Below, one piece after another: positions 57,000 through 64,000 of a stretch of 64,000 nucleotides of DNA; position 1 is the stretch's first letter; every line of letters begins with the position of its first letter. Both the position numbers and the translations under genes were made by a program. The stretch comes from Mytilus edulis (taxonomy: Eukaryota; Mollusca; Bivalvia; Mytilida; Mytilidae). The notes under the pieces were generated by a model that made no database searches, was not told the origin of the DNA, and was given only the letters and a program-made list of their open reading frames with translations. The DNA is taken from the NCBI RefSeq assembly GCF_963676685.1, contig NC_092356.1:43673601-43737600 (forward strand). Direction: 5' to 3'.

Positions 57000-58035
57000 C
57001 TTATATACCGTCAAAAAATATTAATTTTATAAAGTTTTGTAAAATTTAGTATCCTATTTTACCGACAACACTAAAGTGGGATATTCCTTTCTAATGCGTT
57101 CAGGTTTTAAATACGCCCTGCGGCTCATTTAGAATGTGAAATAAAACTCACTAAATAATTTAGATATAAACCTTTTAAAAATTATTATCCATACACAATA
57201 AAAATATTACTGTAACTGCATGAAGTAAGACCCAAATGTATTGTTACCATCCGACAACGGTGTATGACAAATACAAGACACATTGTAATTGTAAGTAATT
57301 TATTGTACCACATACAAATGTAGCTTATGGAAAAGGGGGAGGGGTATGGTTTTTTTTTCTATTTTTTATGTTATTTCTATCGCGGAAAAGTGGTTATTTT
57401 TTTTAACAATTTTATTTGAATCGAATGAGATTGTCTTTTGAATAGCAATATATTTTATTAAAAGATAATCTGGATATAATTATATATACCCTCCGCACCT
57501 GACCCTTTCGTGAGTTACGTTAATGTTATTCAATAGAATATAAGATTATCTTATTAGTTGATCATTTGATAGAGTAAAAGGTATACGTAAATTTTAAAAA
57601 GTTAAGAACTGACACGAAGACGAATATAAATACATGTAGGTCACAGAATGATTTCCTATTCAGCGTGTATCGTTCTGAACATGCATGAAATATTTGCCAC
57701 TGGACGGCAAGCAACCAAAAATCAGTCAACCTTTTCAGTTTGACTCAATAAGATTTTCAAAATCTTACACACGAATATGTTAAATCTGGATTTATTTTAT
57801 GAAAGTCTACATTAAAATTCATCTGACATATATGATAATGTTTCTTTATTGTAGCGATAAATTAACAAAACTTCACGTTATTTGTTTCTAAAATTAAAAT
57901 ACGGGACTACAATGACGGTTTCTTTCACACCTTTCATCGATTGAACTTTAAAAAACAAATTTCCAAATCGGCAACAAAAAACTATTAGACGAATAAAGTT
58001 TTGAAGTAAATCATAGATTGCATGTTTATCAAGGA
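57000..58035. other. No feature seen
   Basis: About 1 kb of AT-rich sequence with no supported gene or repeat. Confidence 0.35.
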
Positions 58036-58066
58036 AAATAATGACCTCACACAGGTCATTATTTTA
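58036..58066. repeat. Short perfect palindrome
   Basis: AAAATAATGACCT and its complement AGGTCATTATTTT surround CACAC. Isolated; role unknown. Confidence 0.6.
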
Positions 58067-58789
58067 TGCCTTGGAGCATATATCATTGAAACATGGTATC
58101 GTCCGGGTTGATTCTGAAAAAGAATGACCTGTCGTTCTGAAAGAAAATAACTCCATATAGGTATATAAATGGTTGTAGTGGTACCGGAGACGAAATTATC
58201 TTAAATAACTTAATCTTTAAAATTTCTTAAACTTAATCCATGCTAATTTATATTTTTCAATTCGATACCATATCAAATTAAAAAAGATGATAGAGTTATT
58301 AAGGACTCCACTTGCTTCTGTTACAGTTGGAACCAGTATTAAATTATAAGCCTTGAATCCTTGGTGAGTTTGTTTTTACAACCACTGGCTCAATACCACT
58401 GATGATGAATGTTTCGTCCCCGAGCACTACAATTTTGACATGAATTATCATTGAAATTGTCCTACCGGTATTTACATGTGAACTGTTTACAAAACTTTGA
58501 ATTGTTCGAAATACTAAGGGGTTTCAACCCCAGGAAAGATTACCGTAGCTGTTCTTGGCAAAACATTTTGGAATTTTCGAACCTCAATTGCTCTTCAACT
58601 TCGTACTTTTATTTCACCTTTAAACTATTATGATTCGCACATCACTGGTGAGTCTTTTGAAACGCGCGTTTGGCGTACAAAATTATACGTCGGATATCTT
58701 TGATGATTGTTTACCCTCTCGTAAAATCTGTGAAATTCTGTCTGGAAAAAAGTAAAATAACAAAAAAACCGAGGAAAATTCAAAATGCA

Positions 58790-58935
58790 AAGTCCATAGT
58801 CAAATGTCAAAATCAAAAGCGCAAAAACATTAAACGAATAGATACAAACTGTCATATTCCTGACTTGGTACAGGCATTTTCTTATGTAGAAAATGGTGGA
58901 TTAAACCTGGTTTTCTAGCTAGCTAAACCCCTCAC
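58790..58935 (+). repeat. Dispersed repeat family R2, forward copy
   Basis: GTCCATAGTCAAATGTCAAA, TATTCCTGACTTGGTACAGG, TCTTATGTAGAAAATGGTGG and TAGCTAGCTAAACCCCTCAC in the family order. Confidence 0.75.
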
Positions 58936-59034
58936 TTGTATGAAAGTCGCATAAAACACTTGCAAAACAGTTTGTAGAACAGTTCTCCTCCAACCTTTAG
59001 AACAGTAATATATAGTTTTGCGTTTATGATGTGC

Positions 59035-59350
59035 TGTTGTCCCTGGTTAGGGAGGATTGGGCTCACAGAAACATGTTTAATCCCGCTCCATTCTGTAATT
59101 GTGGGTTCCAAGCCTGTATTTCAGTAGTCTTTATTTGTTGCTGTATTTCATGGACTAATATATTTAGTTTTTGTTTCTTGTTTTGTCCATAAATCAGTTC
59201 GTTAGTTTTCTCGTTTGAATTGTTTGTAGCTTGTCATGCGGTATGCTTATTGCTCATTACTGAAGTTTATAAAATGGTCAATAGTTGCTAACTACTGTCA
59301 TTTCGGTCTCTTGTGGAAAGTTGTCTAATTGACAATCATACTACACTTAA
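59035..59350 (-). repeat. Dispersed repeat family R1, diverged reverse copy
   Basis: ACATGTTTAATCCCGC, CCAAGCCTGTATTTCAGTAG, TTTTCTCGTTTGAATTGTTT, GGTCTCTTGTGGAAAGTTGT and ATCATACTACACTTAATG in the reverse family order. Confidence 0.7.
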
Positions 59351-59442
59351 TGATTGTTTTATATAGTACAATATATATCATACCTTATTTAAAACAAAAC
59401 ACAATTAAATATATGTGAATCATGACTAGTACATATAATATG

Positions 59443-59447
<5 letters not shown>

Positions 59448-59534
<87 letters not shown>
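59448..59534 (+). repeat. (GA)n microsatellite, about 43 units
   Basis: Uninterrupted GA dinucleotides after TGCACACA. The Leu-Ser open frame on the minus strand is purely from this repeat. Confidence 0.98.
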
Positions 59535-59536
<2 letters not shown>

Positions 59537-60034
59537 CAAAAAAAAAATGTGACGTCTGACGGCTTTGTTGAACGTGCTGGGCGTCACACGGCCCAACGAT
59601 TCATACAAATTCCGTCAGTCATCTGAGCAACAATGGGCAACAACAAACTCAACATTGCATAACAAATGTCGAACTTTCTACTTAAAATTAATTAGTTGTA
59701 AATGAATATACTTGTTAAAAATAAATAAAGAATGGCTTCCAGCCAAACTTTCAAAATAATAACAACAGTACATTCAGTTATTAATACATAAGGCGGGTTT
59801 ACTGATTTGGAACAGGCACTTGAATGTAACCTTGTTGCCATTTTTTTTTATATATATTAATGCGTATAAGGCATCATTAATCACATTAAATTATTTAGAA
59901 ATCTTTTTCGGACGACTTTACTCTTTGCTGAATGATGTTGAAGGAAAAAAAATTCCGTTAAAAAACTAATTTTTTAAATAAAGATATGATTTTAATAATT
60001 TAATAATGATAAATTCTTAGTATCAACTTTGCAG

Positions 60035-60183
60035 ATGGCGAATATAAGTAAATCGAGAAATTTTATGCAGATGGCGAATATAAGTAAATCGAGAAATTTT
60101 ATGCAGATTGGCTTTGTCATATTAGCTCTATTCCTGATAACATGGCTTATCTACAAAGTCTCACCAGGACGCAGAAAAATCAG
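60035..60183 (+). CDS. FkbM gene anchor exon with duplicated start
   Basis: Begins with an exact tandem duplication of 36 bp (60035-60070 and 60071-60106), so MANISKSRNFMQ occurs twice and two in-frame ATGs compete. A hydrophobic segment GFVILALFLITWLIY and then KVSPGRRKI follow. The donor is ATCAG|GTACGA at 60184. The exon start is shown by ATG rather than an acceptor; TTTGCAG just before the ATG could also be one. Confidence 0.7.
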
Positions 60184-60400
60184 GTACGAGTAAAGATATG
60201 TAGATAATTTCATATAAAAAAAGTCTCAAATGCACTTAGAAGATCAGATATGAGTAAATATATGTAGATACCTTCATCTACAAAGTCTCACAATGACTCA
60301 AAAGATCAGATATGAGTAAATATATGTACATACCTTCATCTACAAATTCACACAATGACTCAGAAGATCAGATATGAGTAAAGATATATGTTTTATATTT
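60160..60400 (+). repeat. Four-unit array of the anchor-exon end and donor region
   Basis: GAGTAAAxATATGTAxATA recurs near 60188, 60250, 60314 and 60376 (62-64 bp apart), each preceded by an AAAGTCTCACxA and AGATCAG coding-end copy. Only the first keeps GT at the junction; the other three read CAGATATGAG and so lack a donor. Confidence 0.85.
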
Positions 60401-61029
60401 ATATACAAAGTTTTGGGTTCTCTGATAAGAACAAATGAAGAATAGAGAAAAATAGGCAAACAAACAAAAGAGTACAGAATTAATGGTCGCTTAAACATAT
60501 AGAACAGGGAATAGAGTATAACGGTACAAAAATAAAGTATAAATGAAAAATTACCTTAACAATTTAAGACAGAAGAACGAAGACAGCTCCTTCAGACCCA
60601 CATGACAAGTATCTTATAATATGTGTACCATCTAAGAACCATTGACCGAAAAAGTCGATACTCACAATAGCTATATACTCATGAAGACGAAAACGAAAGT
60701 TTCGTGCACTTTTCTGAATTTAGCTTCACAGTGAACGCTCACACACAAACAGCCAATGATGTATAAAAACCTAAAAATGTGAGGATCGATATGACCAAAC
60801 GAGATATTAAAAGTATACCAAGAAGCCAAATTCACCAAGGTAAACATTCCCTGAGGCAGTTGCAATCTTTATGTCTTAAAAACCTTTTAACTAAACAACT
60901 GAGGATTTTATTTTTAGAAAAGTATGTTACATGTCATGCCAGCTTCGAGAACTGACATCTGACCTGATAGTCTACCAGCAGTAGAACTGACCGAGTTCAA
61001 TTATAAAATTTGTAAATAAAGGCCATAGT

Positions 61030-61260
61030 AGTATACCGCTGTTCAATAGTCATAATTCGACTTAACTAAAACAAATCCGGGTCACAAACCAAAACGGAGG
61101 GAATCATATCAATTATAAGAGGAAACAAAACGGAACAGAAACACTAAACTGCTCCAAAAACAAACTCCACCATACATAGAAACGGACTATGTGATAACCA
61201 CTGCCATATTCCTGACATGAAATTTTAAGAATAATGGTGGGTTGATGACTGGCTATTAAA
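61030..61260 (+). repeat. Dispersed repeat family R3, forward copy
   Basis: AGTAGTATACCGCTGTTCAA, CAAATCCGGGTCACAAACCA, CGGAGGGAATCATATCAATT, ATAAGAGGAAACAAAAC and TTAAGAATAATGGTGGGTTG in order. Lies in the intron of the FkbM gene. Confidence 0.75.
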
Positions 61261-61367
61261 AAATACACCATTACATTCAATGTAAATTTTATTTAACTAC
61301 ATACAGATAAGTGATTTAAGGGGTAATTTACACGGTAATTAATAGAATACTTTTATTAGCTATAAGA

Positions 61368-61456
61368 AGATGTGGTATGAGTGCCAATAAGACAACTCTC
61401 TCATCTAAGTCACAATTTGTAAAAGTAAACCATTATAGGTCAGAGTACGGTATTTT
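61368..61456 (+). repeat. Dispersed repeat family R1, 5' part
   Basis: AAGATGTGGTATGAGTGCCA, AAGACAACTCTCTCATCTAA and AAACCATTATAGGTCAGAGT in the family order. Confidence 0.85.
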
Positions 61457-61573
61457 CCATTATACTCAGTACATATATTGCATTAGTAAACTTCATTTGG
61501 CCAATCAGTTATGAAAATTGTTTAAAAGACAAATGAAATATGTATTAATAATATTTCATGAATTTATTTGTAG

Positions 61574-62489
61574 GTAAAAATTTGGATGAACCTGTTATAA
61601 ACACTTTTCGGGATGTTGCTTGGAATAGAAACGTATCTGTTTGTAAATGGGAGCAACTACAGCTATCAAAGTCAAAACATTATTTCCAGAAAGGTGTTAT
61701 AAAATCTAATCTAGGTAAAATAAATATTTACATAAATAACCCGAAAGAAGACATTGTATCCCGCGACAAATTTGATAAAAATGTATGGGAACCTTGGGGA
61801 TTCAATACTGTGTACAAATACATTCGTCGCGATCCTTCAATCGGCGTTTTTGATATTGGTGCAAACATTGGTGTTATTGCAATACAACTGGCTAATGTGA
61901 GAAGGAAGGTTATTGCTATAGAGCCAACACCACAAAATACACAGCATCTGTGTGCCTTTATTATAGAGAATAGGTATCCTGATCAAGTCACCGTTGTTTA
62001 TAATGCCCTAAGCAACGATCACAAAGATGTACCATTTGCGTTTCCAAACAAAGGATAGTATGCATTATGATTTGTAGACCAAGAAAAAGACAATGTAGTA
62101 AAGGAAATGTCAAAGATGTTTGGAAAGTTCTACAGGAAAAAACCACAGTTCCCTTAAAAGCCGCTATATTAGATGATAGCATGACTCCTCCGGAATTCAA
62201 AGCAATGCCAAAAGTATACCTAAAAATAGATGTCCAAGGTTTTGAACATAAGGTATTTGAAGGTTCAGAGAAACTGTTCCAGTCTGGAAAGGTGAACGGA
62301 ATATTCATTGAATGGTACTATCACAGAAACACGACATCTGGGAAATTCCTTTTACAAAATTTTCAAGAATATGATTTTGAACCTTTTTACTGTAATGACG
62401 TTTTACAAGACGTTTCTTCTAATCCTAATTCTCCGTGTGAACAAATAGATGTTAAAAAGTCGGGTTCATGGGGGACCGATGTTGTATAG
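61574..62489 (+). pseudogene. FkbM catalytic exon with frameshifts
   Basis: Acceptor TTATTTGTAG at 61573. The first frame runs to a TAG at 62056-62058 after DVPFAFPNKG. A short SMHYDL piece is in another frame near 62057-62075, DQEKDNVVKEMSKMFGKF returns to the first frame at 62077, and from about 62140 TTVPLKAAILDDSMTPPEFK runs on in a third frame to the stop at 62489 (ending SGSWGTDVV). All pieces are well preserved, which favours few recent indels or sequencing error over long decay. Confidence 0.8.
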
Positions 62490-62775
62490 ATACATCGAGG
62501 AAAATAGATAACATTCAATATACTTTGAAAGAAACAGACAATATGATTTTGGAATATAAGTGATTTAGTAAACAAAAAATTCAAATAAAGTGGGATCTTC
62601 TTTTGAAAGATGGATTATGTGCATTACATTTACATCTTTATATATAAAAAGATTAAAGGGAAAAGATTCGAAAATTGTATAAGACCCTTTCCTTCCAGTT
62701 GTATCAGATATGGATTTCTGTTTAATGTCAAACTTTTAAAAGAAGAAACTGTCAAAATAACAACGAAACAAATTT

Positions 62776-63420
62776 TAGCTCATCTGGACTGAAGGACCAT
62801 GTTAGTCTCCGGATCATTTTGCGTCCGTCGTACGTCTGAATCATTCTCCTTTGAAATGTCGAATGGATTGACCCAAAGTTTGTCTATTTTATCTATAGGA
62901 TGTATACTATGAAGTTATTGATATTTTCCAATGTCCAACAACCAACAAGGCCATTGTAGATAAAAAAAAATCCTTACCGATCAACAATTAGCTATAATGA
63001 TTAAGAAAAACTGATACATGTTTTTATCATAAAATTAGTCAACAAGACAAGCTTTCAATACTATGAAAATTTTAGAAATATATGTCAAACAGTTTTTTTA
63101 AGCAGATTTTTGTTATTGTCTCAAACAGAATAGGAGATAGGTTAAAAGTTTGAAATTGATATATGATCATCAAGATAAGATCTATTTCCCTAAAACTTCA
63201 GAAAACCTGACGACAACCTCTTCAAAGATAATTTTTCATAGCTTTTTTTATTGCTACATTTAAAATGATATAGGAGCTAGTGTAAAAAATAAAAAAAATA
63301 TCAGCACCATACGAAATATCTATTCTGAAATCTAACAGCCCATTTGGAGTTATTTTTAACATATTTTTGCAGTTTTTTTTTATATACCTCTAAAGGAAGA
63401 GACCTATTTGATTGAGCTGT

Positions 63421-63455
<35 letters not shown>

Positions 63456-63595
63456 TGGATACATATTAGTCGGGCATTCAAATCACAGAGAGAAGGTTTT
63501 ATTTGCTCCTTTATCATATAAGAAAACCGGAGTCAATTCTGCTATTACTTATCGAAGTTATAGTATGAAACTGAATAATTTCCCGACTGAATAAT
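62776..63595 (+). mobile_element. Diverged tandem-core repeat related to family b
   Basis: TTTTAGCTCATCTGGACTGA and GGACCATG resemble the family b start; TTTTGCGTCCGTCGTACGTC is the GTCCGTC tract. About two diverged core units follow, marked by CTCCTTTGAAATGTCGAATG and TAACTCCTCTGAAACCATAC. The end is unclear. Confidence 0.5.
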
Positions 63596-64000
63596 TCATG
63601 AAAAACACTTTTTTTTGTGTAAAAAAGATAAAAAAATCTATCTAAATCTAAATATAAGAAAGATAGATTTTATAATTTGCTTTAAACAAAAATTAAAATG
63701 GTATCACCGAATTTGTTTTCTCTCTAACAGTGGAAAAAAATTATTTCATTAAAATTACTACGTGGGATACTTTATAAAAATTTTACTTTATGAGTTATAA
63801 TCCCTCATATGGCTAAGTTTAAAAATTGATATTCGTACTCAAAATTTGCAGATGTAAGCAAAGAACTAGACCGATTGTGTACTGCTATTTTATCACCAAA
63901 GATGATAGTCTTTTTGAGTATTTTTAGGTAAGAATTATGCAGAAGAATACTGTTATTGTTTCAAATGTGATATGATATATTTTAAAGTGACATGTTTCTG

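Larger units (their letters stand above)
60035..62489 (+). pseudogene. FkbM-family methyltransferase gene, frame-broken
   Basis: Two visible coding exons. The first encodes a short cytoplasmic head and a membrane anchor (FVILALFLITWLIY), as in a type II Golgi-like enzyme; the second encodes a SAM-dependent FkbM-type methyltransferase domain: GVFDIGANIGVIAIQLAN (SAM motif I), RRKVIAIEPTPQN, and VYLKIDVQGFEHKVFEGSEK. FkbM enzymes O-methylate sugars or other small groups; the mussel substrate is unknown. The region between 62040 and 62150 switches frame about three times, and exon 1 leaves two bases where exon 2 needs one, so either an intermediate exon was missed or the copy is a pseudogene or contains assembly errors. 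Confidence 0.75.

Noticed and set aside
59426..59608. Leu-Ser repeat protein on the minus strand
   Set aside because: It is only the translation of a (GA)n microsatellite.

Overview
This is a window of AT-rich animal nuclear DNA with long introns, GT-AG splice sites and very dense repeats. The repeat set, which I recognise from memory as mussel and other bivalve repeats, together with an FkbM-type methyltransferase and a C1q-domain fragment, points to a marine bivalve, most likely a Mytilus-group mussel. No bacterial, CRISPR or intact viral content is seen.

Layout. 0-7.5 kb: no gene; a 31-bp minisatellite, degenerate tandem arrays, dispersed repeats and a fold-back MITE. 7.67-27.7 kb (+): a complete RCC2 gene, the RCC1-type beta-propeller chromosome regulator, in 11 coding exons that join in phase to give 477 residues. 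Its introns are packed with repeats. 27.7-33.3 kb: probable 3' UTR, then a TA-flanked MITE, a tRNA-derived SINE and a tandem-core element. 33.4-39.4 kb (-): the last five exons of COPS7, a PCI-domain subunit of the COP9 signalosome; roughly the first 100 residues are not visible, and a 100-N assembly gap lies just upstream. 39.8-45.2 kb: a large inverted-repeat element, a 23-G run, a LINE reverse-transcriptase scrap and an array related to an exon end of the methyltransferase gene. 45.5-46.2 kb (-): a 226-codon basic ORF behind a splice acceptor, function unknown. 47.6-56 kb: decayed coding fragments (a Cys-rich family with an ALTGCDTTS-like motif, a broken C1q domain, a Ty3/gypsy integrase fragment). 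60.0-62.5 kb (+): an FkbM-family methyltransferase with a membrane anchor exon and a catalytic exon broken by frameshifts. 62.8-63.6 kb: another tandem-core repeat relative.

Most notable. (1) Tandem duplications repeatedly span exon/intron junctions. RCC2 exon 3 runs into 16 exact-period 39-bp copies of its own end plus a perfect G|GTAAGT donor. RCC2 exon 6 (52 bp x3), the FkbM anchor exon (about 62 bp x4) and COPS7 (a decayed second copy) show the same arrangement, and the RCC2 exon 3 acceptor is also duplicated. (2) Several abundant repeat families share one architecture: palindromic start, (GTCCGTC)-like tract, tandem core modules, hairpin tail, and a T-rich target. This fits non-autonomous Helentron/HINE-type elements. 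A nested copy lets one family's ends be read almost to the base.

All functions are read from translated sequence and remembered families; no search was run.
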